Shown in pieces: positions 42,053 through 51,662 of a stretch of 64,000 nt of DNA. A program made the translations under genes and the position numbers. Below the pieces are notes generated by a model, which saw only the letters and a list, made by a program, of their open reading frames with translations, was not told the DNA's origin and ran no database searches. Source of the stretch: Gammaproteobacteria bacterium (GTDB lineage Bacteria > Pseudomonadota > Gammaproteobacteria > Burkholderiales > Rhodocyclaceae); assembly GCA_018825305.1 (NCBI GenBank), contig JAHJEO010000011.1, forward strand, positions 1 to 64,000, written 5' to 3'. Position 1 is the first letter of the stretch. Each line of letters starts with the position of its first letter.

Positions 42053-42898
42053 ATGATCGAACAACCGTTTTCCGATCTCGACGCCTGGGTTGCCTTCTAC
42101 GGCCAGGCGCAAATCCCGGTCCTGCGACACACAGTGCAGGAGCTGGAGCGTCTGCGCGAGAACGCCGACAAGGTCAATGGCCGTATCATCGCCAACGTCA
42201 TCCTGCACGACCCGCTGATGACGTTGCGGGTGCTGCACTACATCGAGGCACACCGGAAGAAGCGCCAGACCACGGACATCACCACCATCGAGCGGGCGCT
42301 GATGATGATCGGGATCGAGCCCTTCTTCCGCGACTTCCAGGATCTGCCGCAGGTGGAAGACCAGCTCAAGGGTCACCCCAAGGCTTTGCTGGGACTGCTC
42401 AAGGTCATCAACCGGGCCCGCAAAGCCGCGCAGTGGTCGCGCGAATGGGCGCTCGCCCGCCATGATCTCGACGTGGACGAAATCACCGTCGCCACGCTGC
42501 TTCTCGACGTCGCCGAAATACTCATGTGGTGCTTTGCGCCGACTCTTGCGCTGAAGATCCGGGATTTGCAGAGCGTCGACCGATCGCTACGGAGTTCCGC
42601 CGCACAGATCGAGGTCTATCAGGTCAGCCTGCAGGATCTGCAAATCGAGCTCAGCCGCCTCTGGCACCTGCCGGAATTGCTGACTACGCTGATGGACCAC
42701 AGCAAGGCCGACAACCCGCGCGTCCGCAATGTCACCCTCGCCGCAAGCCTCGCGCGCCACTCGGCCAATGGCTGGGACGACGCTGCCCTGCCCGACGACT
42801 TCAAGGCCATCGAGGAACTGCTGCACATCAACCATGCGACGCTGCTGCGCCGGCTTGGCCTCGATTCGCCGGACGCCGACACCGTTCAGCCGCAGTAA
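42053..42898 (+). CDS. HDOD-domain signalling protein
   Basis: A 281-residue protein whose HDOD domain (metal-free relative of HD phosphohydrolases) covers about residues 20-230: IPVLRHTVQELERLRENAD, VILHDPLMTLRVLHYIEAH, IERALMMIGIEPFF. HDOD proteins are regulatory scaffolds, often in c-di-GMP or stress circuits. It is a single gene, divergent from rpsF, and its stop overlaps a convergent small gene by 13 bp. Confidence 0.88.
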   Translation: MIEQPFSDLDAWVAFYGQAQIPVLRHTVQELERLRENADKVNGRIIANVILHDPLMTLRVLHYIEAHRKKRQTTDITTIERALMMIGIEPFFRDFQDLPQVEDQLKGHPKALLGLLKVINRARKAAQWSREWALARHDLDVDEITVATLLLDVAEILMWCFAPTLALKIRDLQSVDRSLRSSAAQIEVYQVSLQDLQIELSRLWHLPELLTTLMDHSKADNPRVRNVTLAASLARHSANGWDDAALPDDFKAIEELLHINHATLLRRLGLDSPDADTVQPQ

Positions 42899-43065
42899 CG
42901 CAGATTCACGGCGTCGAGCAACAACTCGGGCTGGCCGTAGCCGACGAAGGCCGCCGCAACCGCGGCAATGCCCAGCGCCAGCGCCAGCATCCAAGCCCAC
43001 CAATGCCGCGGCCGTTCGTCGGGACGGAGCTTGTCGGCCGGGCAATCCTCACGAAAACCATCCAT
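42886..43065 (-). CDS. Small single-helix membrane protein
   Basis: A 59-residue frame from ATG 43065: a charged N-terminus (MDGFREDCPADKLRPDERPR) then one membrane helix (WWAWMLALALGIAAVAAAFVG). Convergent with and overlapping the HDOD gene by 13 bp. No family recognised. Confidence 0.45.
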   Translation of the reverse strand: MDGFREDCPADKLRPDERPRHWWAWMLALALGIAAVAAAFVGYGQPELLLDAVNLRYCG

Positions 43066-43167
43066 GGCAACACGATGCAACAAGAATTAGCCAGCGGGCA
43101 GCATCATGCAATTGTCCGGTTGCGTCAATCCGGTTGCACATCCACGACGGCAGTTGTGCCTGGCGCC

Positions 43168-43190
43168 GTGCCGCTACCGCCGACTTTCTT
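43168..43190 (-). repeat. Dispersed 22-bp motif, copy 7 (intergenic)
   Basis: Minus-strand copy with few mismatches, about 65 bp upstream of tRNA-Arg, outside any gene. Confidence 0.65.
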
Positions 43191-43255
43191 GCCTACGTCC
43201 CGGCCGCGTGGCCCGCAATCAGGGCAGTGGAAGGGCGTTAGAATCCGCCCTTCGC

Positions 43256-43331
43256 GCCCTCGTAGCTCAGTGGATAGAGCGACCGCCTCCTAAGCGGTAG
43301 GTCACAGGTTCGATTCCCGTCGAGGGCGCCA
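43256..43331 (+). tRNA. tRNA-Arg (anticodon CCT)
   Basis: A 76-nt cloverleaf including encoded CCA: acceptor GCCCTCG paired with CGAGGGC, discriminator G, D-stem GCTC/GAGC, anticodon stem ACCGC/GCGGT with loop CTCCTAA (anticodon CCT), and T-loop TTCGATT. One A-C mismatch is present in the T-stem. Reads AGG codons. Confidence 0.95.
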
Positions 43332-43362
43332 TCATTCAGTTGTCGCCGGGAGTCCGCTCGCC

Positions 43363-45390
43363 ATGCCAAACCACCCCGTCAACGCCTTGCGCCCCGCAGG
43401 GAGCACCCTGGGGGTGCGTGCAGCCGATAGCGGCAAGATCGTTTCCGCCCGCGACGCGATACGCCTGATCCGTGACGGCGACACCGTCGCCACCTGCGGC
43501 TTCGTCGGCATCGGCTTCGCCGAGAACCTGGCTGTAGCATTGGAGCAGCGCTTCCTCGAAAGCCGCGAGGCGGACGAACACGGCATCGGCCATCCACGCG
43601 ACCTGACACTTGTCTATGCCGCCGGCCAAGGCGACGGCAAGGAGCGGGGACTCAACCATCTAGGCCATGATGGCCTGGTCGCTCGCGTGATCGGCGGCCA
43701 CTGGGGACTGGTGCCAAAACTGCAGGAGCTGGCCGTAAGCAATCGCATCGAGGCGTGGAACCTGCCGCAGGGCGTGATCTCGCACCTGTTTCGCGACATC
43801 GCCGCCGGCAAGCCGGGCACGCTGACCCGGGTCGGCTTGGGCACCTTCGTGGACCCGCGCTTCGGCGGCGGAAAACTCAACGCCAAGACCACCGTCGACA
43901 TCGTTCGCGTCATGGAAATCGACGGCGAGGAATACCTGTTCTACAAGGCCTTCCCCATTCACGTGGCACTGGTCCGCGGCACCACGGCGGATCCGGACGG
44001 CAACATCACCATGGAGAAGGAGGCACTGACGCTGGAATCGCAGGCTGCCGCAATGGCGGCGAAGAACTCGGGCGGCATCGTCATCGTCCAGGTCGAACGC
44101 ATCGCCGAACGCGGCACACTCAATTCCCGCCAGGTCAAGATTCCGGGCATCCTGGTCGATTGCGTGGTGGTGGCCGAGAAACCCGAGTACCACATGCAGA
44201 CCTTCATCGAGCAGTACAACCCGGCCTTCTCGGGCGAGATTCGCGTGCCGATGTCGGCCATCGGCGCCATGGCGATGAGCGAGCGCAAGATCATCGCCCG
44301 CCGCGCCGCGCTGGAGTTGCGCCCGAACGCCATCGTCAACCTCGGCATCGGCATGCCCGAGGGCGTGGCCGCCGTGGCGGCCGAAGAGGCGATCATCGAC
44401 CTGATGACCATGACCGCCGAACCCGGCGTGATCGGCGGCATCCCGGCCGGTGGCCTCAATTTCGGTGCCGCCACCAATACGCAGGCCATCATCGACCAGC
44501 CCAGCCAGTTCGACTTCTACGATGGTGGCGGGCTCGACATTGCCTTTCTCGGCCTGGCGCAGGCCGACCGCAGCGGCAATCTCAACGTCTCGAAGTTCGG
44601 ACCCCGCCTCAACGGCGCCGGCGGCTTCATCAACATTTCCCAGAATGCCAAGAAGGTGGTCTTCGTCGGCACCTTCACCGCCGGCAATCTCGAAATTGCG
44701 ATCGAGGAAGGCTGCCTGCGCATCGTCGAGGAAGGCCGTGGCATCAAGTTCGTGGAAGAAGTCGAACACCGCACCTTCAGCGGCGCCGAGGCGGCCCGCC
44801 GCGGCCAGCCCGTGCTCTACATCACGGAGCGCTGCGTTTTCCAGCTGACGGCTGACGGGCTGGAACTGATCGAAATCGCTCCCGGCGTCGACCTGCAACG
44901 CGACATTCTGGATCGCATGGCGTTCCGCCCCATCATGCGCGGCGAACCCAGGCTCATGGACAGCCGCATCTTCGCCGATGAGCCGATGAGCATTCGCGCC
45001 GAGCTGCTGGAGATGCCGCTGGACCAGCGGCTGAGTTACGACGTGGCGCAGAACCTCTTCTTCATCAACTTCGAAGGTCTCCAGGTGCGCGACCACGGCG
45101 ACATCGAGCGGGTCCGCCAGGCCGTAGAGGCATGCCTGGCGCCGGTCGGACACAAGGTTTATGCCATCGTGAACTACGACAGATTTTCCATCGCCCCGGA
45201 AATCCTCGACGACTATGTCGCCATGGTAAAGCACATCATGGATAGCCATTACCACGACGTGACGCGCTATACCTCAAGCACATTCCTGCGCATGAAACTC
45301 GACGAGGCGATGGCGCGCGGCAACGTGCCGCCACACATCTACGGCAGCGCCAGCGAGGCCAGCCGGCGGGTCCAGACCGCCTCACCCTAG
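43363..45390 (+). CDS. Acyl-CoA:acetate/propionate CoA-transferase with C-terminal extension
   Basis: A 675-residue family I CoA-transferase with both halves fused. The alpha-type half has [15 protein letters not shown] and the beta-type half has the catalytic glutamate in [20 protein letters not shown] (about residue 333). Propionate/acetate CoA-transferases of this type are usually 520-540 residues. Here about 130 extra residues follow (from about 545, including [21 protein letters not shown] and [19 protein letters not shown]). The extension looks like a small alpha/beta domain of unknown role. Single gene downstream of tRNA-Arg. Confidence 0.9.
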   Translation: MPNHPVNALRPAGSTLGVRAADSGKIVSARDAIRLIRDGDTVATCGFVGIGFAENLAVALEQRFLESREADEHGIGHPRDLTLVYAAGQGDGKERGLNHLGHDGLVARVIGGHWGLVPKLQELAVSNRIEAWNLPQGVISHLFRDIAAGKPGTLTRVGLGTFVDPRFGGGKLNAKTTVDIVRVMEIDGEEYLFYKAFPIHVALVRGTTADPDGNITMEKEALTLESQAAAMAAKNSGGIVIVQVERIAERGTLNSRQVKIPGILVDCVVVAEKPEYHMQTFIEQYNPAFSGEIRVPMSAIGAMAMSERKIIARRAALELRPNAIVNLGIGMPEGVAAVAAEEAIIDLMTMTAEPGVIGGIPAGGLNFGAATNTQAIIDQPSQFDFYDGGGLDIAFLGLAQADRSGNLNVSKFGPRLNGAGGFINISQNAKKVVFVGTFTAGNLEIAIEEGCLRIVEEGRGIKFVEEVEHRTFSGAEAARRGQPVLYITERCVFQLTADGLELIEIAPGVDLQRDILDRMAFRPIMRGEPRLMDSRIFADEPMSIRAELLEMPLDQRLSYDVAQNLFFINFEGLQVRDHGDIERVRQAVEACLAPVGHKVYAIVNYDRFSIAPEILDDYVAMVKHIMDSHYHDVTRYTSSTFLRMKLDEAMARGNVPPHIYGSASEASRRVQTASP

Positions 45391-45461
45391 TGCTGCCGCA
45401 CGCCGCAGGTGCTCAAGTCTGGTAGAGTCATGCGAGTGTCACGGGCTTTTTTGACAGGGAG

Positions 45462-46145
45462 ATGCACTTGTCCGGCTCCATCAACCAGGATGACGTGAAC
45501 GAGATCGAGCTGGCCCAGGCCGAGCTGCGCGACCTCAAACGCACGGCCGTCAGCCTCCGTGGCGAACTAGAAAGGGCGCATGCGGAAATCCACGACGCGG
45601 CCTTGCGTGCCACCATGGCCAGCGCCACCGAGATTGCGCAACTCAAGACCACGGTCGGCTCGCTGCGCGAAGCACTGGAACACGCCAGAATCGAGCGCAA
45701 CAAGGCTGTCCAGCAAGAGCGACTTGCCGCAGCACAGGAGATCGCCCAACTCAAGGCCACGACGGGATCATTGCGCGACGAACTGGAACGGACGCAACAG
45801 GCGCACGAGAAAGCGATGCAGCAGGAGCGCGCCGGCGCCCACCAGGAAATGCTGCAATTGAAAGCGACCGCCGCGACACTGCGCGACGAACTCGAAAAAT
45901 TACGCACCGAAAAGGATGTCGACGTGCGCAATGCCGTGGCTGCGGCGCAAGGCGAAGTCGTCCAGTTGCAGTCAACGGCCGCCTCGCTGCGCGAGGCGCT
46001 CGAACTGGCCCAGATCGACAAGAAGAACGCCGTCAATCAGGAGCACACGTTGTTCGCGAACCAGACCGAAGAATTGCGTGTAACCATCCGCACCCTGCGC
46101 GACCAACTCGAATCCACGCACCAGCCCACGTCACAACCCCATTGA
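45462..46145 (+). CDS. Tandem-repeat coiled-coil protein
   Basis: A 227-residue protein that is nearly all coiled coil, built from five tandem units of about 36 residues starting at residues 21, 57, 93, 129 and 165, plus a partial sixth. Unit pattern: E-(I/L/V)-x-x-L-(K/Q)-x-T-x-x-(S/T)-L-R-(D/E)-x-L-E, then a charged helix. ATG 45462 lies only 1 bp after a GGGAG, so TTG 45468 may be the real start. Overlaps the cyclase gene region, which suggests a structural or sensory partner. Confidence 0.75.
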   Translation: MHLSGSINQDDVNEIELAQAELRDLKRTAVSLRGELERAHAEIHDAALRATMASATEIAQLKTTVGSLREALEHARIERNKAVQQERLAAAQEIAQLKATTGSLRDELERTQQAHEKAMQQERAGAHQEMLQLKATAATLRDELEKLRTEKDVDVRNAVAAAQGEVVQLQSTAASLREALELAQIDKKNAVNQEHTLFANQTEELRVTIRTLRDQLESTHQPTSQPH

Positions 46146-46156
46146 ACCGCGACCCC

Positions 46157-48475
46157 ATGGATCAACCCTTGCCCCCACCCGCCTCCCCGCCCCGCAAGAA
46201 AGCCTCGACCGAAAAGACCGAGCGCGGCGGCACCGAACAGCGGCGACGCCTGCGCCACCTCGAACTGATGCTCGAGGTCACGCGCCGCATGGCAGGCTAC
46301 GACACACTAGACGAGGTACTGCGCGCACTGGTCGACATGACGACGACGGAACTCAACGCCGAACGCGGCTCCCTTTTCCTCAACGATCCCGACACCAACG
46401 AACTCTATTCCCGCGTCGCGCAGGGCAACATTCAGCGCGAGATTCGCATCCTCAACAACAGCGGTGTCGCCGGCTATGTCTATACCGCCGGCGAGGCCCT
46501 GATCATCCACGACGCCTACGCCGACGCCCGCTTCAATCGCAGCATTGACGAACAGACCGGCTTCTCCACGCACAACATCCTTTGCGTACCGATCAAGACG
46601 GTCAAGGGCGAGATCATCGGCGTCGCCCAGACGCTGAACAAGAAGAACGGCAAGTTCACCAAGCAGGACCTGCACCTGCTCGAAGCCATGACCAGCCAGG
46701 GCACGCTCGCGCTGCAGTCGGCGCAGTTCATCGAGCGCATGCAGGCCATCCGCCGCCAGGAGATGGAATTCATCGACGTCGTGTCCGAAGTGACGGCCGA
46801 CATCAAACTCGGCTCGCTGCTGCAAAAGGTGATGGGCGAGGCGACACGACTGCTCAACGCCGAGCGCTCGACGCTGTTCCTCAACGACGAGAAGAGCAAC
46901 CAGTTGTGGTCCGAGGTGGGCCAGGGGCTCGAATCGGTACAGATACGCCTGCCCAACCACGTCGGCATCGCCGGCGCGGTATTCACCTCGGCCAAGGCCA
47001 TCAACATTCCCTACGCTTACGCCGACTTGCGCTTCAACCCCGCCTTCGACAAACAGACCGGATTTTTCACCCGTTCGATCCTGTGCGTCCCGATCATCAA
47101 CAAGCACGGCAAGACCATCGGGGTGACGCAGGTACTCAACAAACGCGGCGGCCCCTTCACCGGCGAGGACGAGTCGCGGCTGCGCGCCTTCACCGCACAG
47201 ATTTCCATCGCACTCGAAAACGCCAAGCTCTTTGCCGACGTCCAGGCAATGAAGAACTACAACGAGTCGATGCTGGAGTCGATGTCCAACGGCGTCATCA
47301 CACTCGACGAAGCGGAAAAGATCGTCACCTGCAATGCTGCCGGCCTGCGGATACTGAAGGCACTGCCGGCCCATGTGCTGCACAAGCCGGTGGCGGAGTT
47401 TTTTGTCGGGGAGAACGCCTGGATAGTCGACAAGCTCAAGCGTGTCGCCGAGACCCAGGAACAGGACCTGGTGATGGACGCGGAACTGGCGGTCGGCGAC
47501 GACAAGGTCTCGATCAACCTGACATTGCAGCCACTGCTTTCGGCCGAACAGAAGCGGATCGGCTCGATGCTGCTGCTGGAGAATATATCCAACGAGAAGC
47601 GCATGAAGTCCACGCTGGCGCGCTACATGGATCCGGGCATCGCCGACCAGATGCTGGCGAGCGGCGCCGAGGCACTGGGCGGAAAGAGCGTCATGGCGAC
47701 CATCCTGTTCTCGGACATCAGGAGCTTCACCACCATTACCGAGCAGCTCGGCGCCCAGGGCACGGTGGCGTTGCTCAATGAATACTTCACGCTGATGGTG
47801 GATTGCATCCAGCGCGAAGGCGGCATGCTCGACAAGTTCATCGGCGACGCCATCATGGCAGCCTTCGGTATTCCGGTTGGCCACGACGACGATGCCGACC
47901 GCTCGGTACGTACCGCAATCGCCATGATCCGCGAACTCAACCTCTGGAACCATGGCCGCATCGCCGAAGGCAAGCTGCCGGTGGATATCGGCATCGGACT
48001 TAACACCGACAACGTCGTATCCGGCAACATCGGCTCGAAGAAGCAGATGAACTACACCATCATCGGCGATGGCGTCAATCTGGCGGCGCGGCTGGAGTCA
48101 GCCTGCAAGCAGTATGGCGCCCACATCCTGGTCAGCGAATTCACCTACAAGGCACTGAAGGGAACCTACTTCAGCCGCGAGCTGGACTTCGTGGTGGTCA
48201 AGGGCAAGACGCAGCCGGTGGCCATTTACGAAATTCTCGACTATCACGGTGAAGAGTCCTACCCCAGCATGAGCGACGCCCTGCGTCTGTTCAAGGCCGG
48301 CCTGATCAAATACCGCCAGCAGAAATGGCAGGAGGCGATCGGCGAATTCGGGGAAGTGCTTACGCTCAACGGAGCCGACAAGGCTGCCCGGATTTACATC
48401 GATCGCTGTGAACACCTCAAGGCTAATCCGCCCGGCGACGCCTGGGATGGCGTCTGGGTGATGGAAAGCAAGTAA
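46157..48475 (+). CDS. GAF-GAF-PAS class III adenylate/guanylate cyclase
   Basis: A 772-residue soluble cyclase from ATG 46157 (a TTG at 46142 overlaps the upstream stop). Two GAF domains (about residues 35-190 and 200-360), a PAS-like segment (about 375-470) and a class III cyclase domain (about 515-690) are visible. The metal aspartates are in ATILFSDIRSFTTI and MLDKFIGDAIMAAFG, and the transition-state region is GDGVNLAARLES. A TPR-like tail follows (residues 705-760). It should make cAMP (or cGMP) in response to GAF ligands. Coupled to the coiled-coil gene. Confidence 0.92.
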   Translation: MDQPLPPPASPPRKKASTEKTERGGTEQRRRLRHLELMLEVTRRMAGYDTLDEVLRALVDMTTTELNAERGSLFLNDPDTNELYSRVAQGNIQREIRILNNSGVAGYVYTAGEALIIHDAYADARFNRSIDEQTGFSTHNILCVPIKTVKGEIIGVAQTLNKKNGKFTKQDLHLLEAMTSQGTLALQSAQFIERMQAIRRQEMEFIDVVSEVTADIKLGSLLQKVMGEATRLLNAERSTLFLNDEKSNQLWSEVGQGLESVQIRLPNHVGIAGAVFTSAKAINIPYAYADLRFNPAFDKQTGFFTRSILCVPIINKHGKTIGVTQVLNKRGGPFTGEDESRLRAFTAQISIALENAKLFADVQAMKNYNESMLESMSNGVITLDEAEKIVTCNAAGLRILKALPAHVLHKPVAEFFVGENAWIVDKLKRVAETQEQDLVMDAELAVGDDKVSINLTLQPLLSAEQKRIGSMLLLENISNEKRMKSTLARYMDPGIADQMLASGAEALGGKSVMATILFSDIRSFTTITEQLGAQGTVALLNEYFTLMVDCIQREGGMLDKFIGDAIMAAFGIPVGHDDDADRSVRTAIAMIRELNLWNHGRIAEGKLPVDIGIGLNTDNVVSGNIGSKKQMNYTIIGDGVNLAARLESACKQYGAHILVSEFTYKALKGTYFSRELDFVVVKGKTQPVAIYEILDYHGEESYPSMSDALRLFKAGLIKYRQQKWQEAIGEFGEVLTLNGADKAARIYIDRCEHLKANPPGDAWDGVWVMESK

Positions 48476-48478
48476 GGC

Positions 48479-48889
48479 TTATTTGACTCGAGTCAGCCGC
48501 GGCCGCGCGGGGCCGGAATCCTGCGGCGGCTTGTCTTCCGGTGCCGACTCCGGCGACGACTCGGTTTCTTCGACCACCATGGGCTCGGTCACCTCGAACG
48601 CCATGCCCTGCCCGTTTTCCTTGGCGTAGATCGCCGCCACGGCTTCGATCGGCACATGAACCGGAAAGGCGACGCCGTTGAAGCGCGCCTGGAAGGTGAT
48701 TTCCTCGTTGGCGATCTGCAGGTGGCTGGTGGCGTCGCCAGCGACATTGAGGACGATCTGGCCGTCCTTCACGTACTCGCGCGGCACACGCGTGCGGCCA
48801 TCCACGGTCACCGCCAGGTAGGGCGTGAAACCCTGGTCGGAGCACCATTCGTAGATGGCGCGAATGAGATAAGGCTTGGTCGAAACCAC
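48479..48889 (-). CDS. sspB: ClpXP protease specificity-enhancing factor SspB
   Basis: A 136-residue adaptor from GTG 48889 (VSTKPYLIRAIYEWCSDQGF, ITFQARFNGVAFPVHVP). It delivers ssrA-tagged proteins to ClpXP. A flexible acidic linker (TESSPESAPEDKPPQDSGP) leads to the C-terminal ClpX-binding tail RPRLTRVK. Follows sspA as in E. coli, with a strong hairpin between them. Confidence 0.93.
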   Translation of the reverse strand: MVSTKPYLIRAIYEWCSDQGFTPYLAVTVDGRTRVPREYVKDGQIVLNVAGDATSHLQIANEEITFQARFNGVAFPVHVPIEAVAAIYAKENGQGMAFEVTEPMVVEETESSPESAPEDKPPQDSGPARPRLTRVK

Positions 48890-48904
48890 AATTGGAACCG
48901 GGAG

Positions 48905-48926
48905 AAAAAGTCGGCGCTGGCGGGAC
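48905..48926 (+). repeat. Dispersed 22-bp motif, copy 8 (intergenic)
   Basis: Perfect match with C and G at variable positions, followed at 48930-48941 by an inverted half copy that makes a hairpin between sspA and sspB. Confidence 0.85.
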
Positions 48927-48941
48927 GCCGGCGCCGACTTT
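48905..48941 (-). terminator. Hairpin made of an inverted pair of the dispersed motif
   Basis: AAAGTCGGCGC (48907-48917) and GCGCCGACTTT (48931-48941) form an 11-bp perfect stem that extends to about 15 bp with one G-U pair, loop about 5 nt, closing with A-T pairs and no long T-run. It lies 10 bp after the sspA stop and 15 bp before the sspB start, so it may attenuate or process the transcript. Confidence 0.65.
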
Positions 48942-48951
48942 GATGCGTCCG

Positions 48952-49548
48952 CTAGCGGCGCATCACCTTTTCGGAGGGCGTCAGCGCATCGATGAAACCC
49001 TGGCGGGAGAAAATCCTCTCCGCGTATTTGGCCAGCGGCGCTGCCACTTTCGGCAACTCGATGCCGTAATGGCCGAGGCGCCACAACAACGGTGCGATGG
49101 CTACGTCGAGCATCGAGAAGTCATCGCCCAGCATGAACTTCTGCTTGTTGAACACCGGCGAAAGCTCGGTCAGACGGTCGCACACGTGGATACGCGCCTT
49201 GTCGGCCGACTTGAGGTTCTTTTCCAGCGCGTCAATATGACTGAACAGCTCATGCTCCATCGTATACAGCAACTGACGGGCCTTGGCGCGTGTCTGCGGG
49301 TCCGGCGGCATCAGTTGCGGATGCGGGAAGCGCTCGTCGATGTACTCGTTGATGATGTTCGCTTCGTAGAGAACGAGGTCGCGATCAACCAGAACCGGCA
49401 CGCGGTTGTAAGGGTTGATGACCGCGATATCTTCCGGCTTGTTGAACAGGTCGACGTCGATCACCTGGAAGTCCATCTGCTTCTCGTACAGGACGATGCG
49501 GCAGCGATGGCTGAACGGACACGTGGTGCCCGAGTACAGATTCATCAT
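48952..49548 (-). CDS. sspA: Stringent starvation protein A (GST-fold)
   Basis: A 198-residue glutathione-transferase-fold protein from ATG 49548 (MMNLYSGTTCPFSHRCRIVL). The thioredoxin-like domain has NPYNRVPVLVDRDLVLYEAN; the helical domain ends with FIDALTPSEKVMRR. SspA binds RNA polymerase during starvation rather than acting on glutathione. It follows petC as in many betaproteobacteria. Confidence 0.94.
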   Translation of the reverse strand: MMNLYSGTTCPFSHRCRIVLYEKQMDFQVIDVDLFNKPEDIAVINPYNRVPVLVDRDLVLYEANIINEYIDERFPHPQLMPPDPQTRAKARQLLYTMEHELFSHIDALEKNLKSADKARIHVCDRLTELSPVFNKQKFMLGDDFSMLDVAIAPLLWRLGHYGIELPKVAAPLAKYAERIFSRQGFIDALTPSEKVMRR

Positions 49549-49650
49549 GGTGCTCGTACCCCAGGAATAGTCGGCATCTCGCACCACTTTTCGGACGGGT
49601 GGCGGATTCATGTCACGATGCCCCATAGTTTGCATCCAGCTCGACGCGGG

Positions 49651-50361
49651 TTAATGAATGTCTTTCCAGTATTCGCGCTTGAGTGCATAGGCGAACACGA
49701 AAAGAATGGACAGGAAGATCAGCACGATCACGCCGAGGTTCTTGCGGAACTCGGCCATCGGCTCGGCCATCCAGTTGATGAAACCAACCAGATCGGCAAC
49801 GGCGGCGTCGTATTCCTCGGGCTTGAGGGTGCCGGGCTTGACCAGCTTGAGCTTGTGATCCGCCCCCATCTCCTGTTCGCCTTGCAGCTCCCAAAGCACG
49901 TGGGGCATACCGACGTTGGAGAAGACGACGTTGTTCCAGCCGGTCGGACGCGCCTCGTCGCGGTAAAAGCCACGCAAGTACGTGTACAGCCAGTCGGAAC
50001 CGGAGCCGAACTCGGACGAGCGGGCACGGGCAATCACACTGAGATCGGGCGGCGGCGCGCCAAACCAGGCCTTGCCGTCGGCACGCTGCATCCCGATGGT
50101 CATCAGTTCGCCGACCTTGTCCGCGGTGAACATGAGGTTGCCGCGAATCTGGTCCTCGGTCAGGCCGAGTTCCGTTAGCCGGTTGTAGCGCACGTATGAC
50201 GCCGAATGGCAGTTGAGGCAGTAATTGACGAAGAGCTTGGCGCCATGCTGCAGAGCGGGGAGGTCGTTGCTCTTGCTCGGCGCCTTGTCAAGGTGCAGCT
50301 CCGCACCGCTGGCAAAGGCCAGCAGCGGGGCACACAACAGAGCGATGAACAGCTTTTTCAT
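49651..50361 (-). CDS. petC: Cytochrome c1
   Basis: A 236-residue subunit of the bc1 complex: signal peptide (residues 1-18), haem motif CLNCH with axial methionine likely in TIGMQRADG, and a C-terminal anchor helix (NLGVIVLIFLSILFVFAYALK). It passes electrons from the Rieske centre to soluble cytochrome c in the periplasm. Start overlaps the petB stop by 4 bp. Confidence 0.97.
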   Translation of the reverse strand: MKKLFIALLCAPLLAFASGAELHLDKAPSKSNDLPALQHGAKLFVNYCLNCHSASYVRYNRLTELGLTEDQIRGNLMFTADKVGELMTIGMQRADGKAWFGAPPPDLSVIARARSSEFGSGSDWLYTYLRGFYRDEARPTGWNNVVFSNVGMPHVLWELQGEQEMGADHKLKLVKPGTLKPEEYDAAVADLVGFINWMAEPMAEFRKNLGVIVLIFLSILFVFAYALKREYWKDIH

Positions 50362-51659
50362 TTGAAAGTCACCCTATCCGGTTCGGGCTGGCACTTGTCC
50401 AGCTTGGTATAGATCGGCATCAGCAGGAAGAAGGCGAAGTAGATGACGGTGCAAATCTGCGACACCAGCGTCCGCCCCGGGGTCGGCGCCAAGACGCCAA
50501 GGTAGCCCAGGATGAAGAAGCTGACCAGCCAGACGGCAAGGAAGGTCTTGAAGATCGGGCCGCGATAGCGGATCGACTTCGACGGACTACGGTCGAGCCA
50601 GGGCAGGAAGAAGAAGATCACCACGCCGGCGCCCATCGCGACCACACCCCAGAACTTGGCGTCGATTCCGAACAGCGGGTAGGTCACGGCACGCAGCAGC
50701 GAGTAATACGGCGTGAAGTACCAAACCGGAGCAATGTGCGGCGGCGTCACCAGCGGGTCAGCCGGGATGAAATTGTTGTACTCGAGGAAGTAACCGCCGC
50801 CTTCGGGCATGAAGAAAACGATGACAGAGAACACGGCGAGGAAGACCACGACCCCGACGATGTCCTTCACCGTGTAGTAGGGATGGAACGGGATGCCGTC
50901 GAGCGGGATACCTTTCTCGTTTTTCTTCTTCTTGATCTCGACGCCGTCCGGGTTGTTCGAACCAACCTCGTGCAGCGCCAGGATGTGGGCGGCGACCAGG
51001 CCGACCAGCACGAAGGGCACGGCGATAACGTGGAACGAGAAGAAGCGGTTGAGCGTCGCATCGCCGACCACGAAGTCGCCGCGAATCCAGACCGACAGCG
51101 GCTCGCCGATCAACGGGATGGCACCAAACAGGTTCACGATCACCTGCGCGCCCCAGTAGGACATCTGCCCCCATGGCAGCAGGTAGCCCATGAAGGCCTC
51201 GGCCATCAGCGCCAGGAAGATCAGCACGCCGAACACCCAGATCAGTTCGCGCGGCTTGCGGTAGGAACCGTAGATCAGGCCGCGGAACATGTGCAGGTAG
51301 ACGACGATGAAAAAGGCGGAGGCGCCGGTCGAGTGCATGTAGCGGATCAGCCAGCCCCACGGCACGTCGCGCATGATGTATTCGACGCTGGCGAAGGCCA
51401 CCGGCACGCCCGAGGCGTTGAGCGAGGCATCCGGCTTGTAGTGCATCGTCAGGAAGATGCCGGTGACGATCTGAAGCACCAGCACCAGCAATGCCAGCGA
51501 GCCAAAGAAATACCAGAAGTTGAAGTTCTTCGGCGCGTAGTACTCGGACAGATGCGCCTTCCACATCGACGTCATCGGGAAGCGGGCATCGACCCACTCG
51601 GTCACGTTGCCGAGCAGCGTGCCGTCGGACTTGAATTTTTCGTAATTGCTGGCGGCCAT
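50358..51659 (-). CDS. petB: Cytochrome b (bc1 complex)
   Basis: A 433-residue, eight-helix protein with the Qo-site motif region FIPADPLVTPPHIAPVWYF (PEWY replaced by PVWY), haem histidines in GWLIRYMHSTGASAF and FFSFHVIAVPFVLVGLVAAH, and LPWGQMSYWGAQV. It holds two b haems and oxidises quinol. Middle gene of petABC. Confidence 0.97.
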   Translation of the reverse strand: MAASNYEKFKSDGTLLGNVTEWVDARFPMTSMWKAHLSEYYAPKNFNFWYFFGSLALLVLVLQIVTGIFLTMHYKPDASLNASGVPVAFASVEYIMRDVPWGWLIRYMHSTGASAFFIVVYLHMFRGLIYGSYRKPRELIWVFGVLIFLALMAEAFMGYLLPWGQMSYWGAQVIVNLFGAIPLIGEPLSVWIRGDFVVGDATLNRFFSFHVIAVPFVLVGLVAAHILALHEVGSNNPDGVEIKKKKNEKGIPLDGIPFHPYYTVKDIVGVVVFLAVFSVIVFFMPEGGGYFLEYNNFIPADPLVTPPHIAPVWYFTPYYSLLRAVTYPLFGIDAKFWGVVAMGAGVVIFFFLPWLDRSPSKSIRYRGPIFKTFLAVWLVSFFILGYLGVLAPTPGRTLVSQICTVIYFAFFLLMPIYTKLDKCQPEPDRVTFK

Positions 51660-51662
51660 GCC

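Noticed and set aside
41068-42054. A 328-codon frame covering priB and antisense-like N-terminal part
   Set aside because: The upstream half is rpsF read in the wrong frame; priB starts at GTG 41433.
45522-46080. Possible CRISPR array from the regular 108-bp repeats
   Set aside because: The repeats are in-frame coding units of a coiled-coil protein with no invariant DNA repeat or unique spacers.
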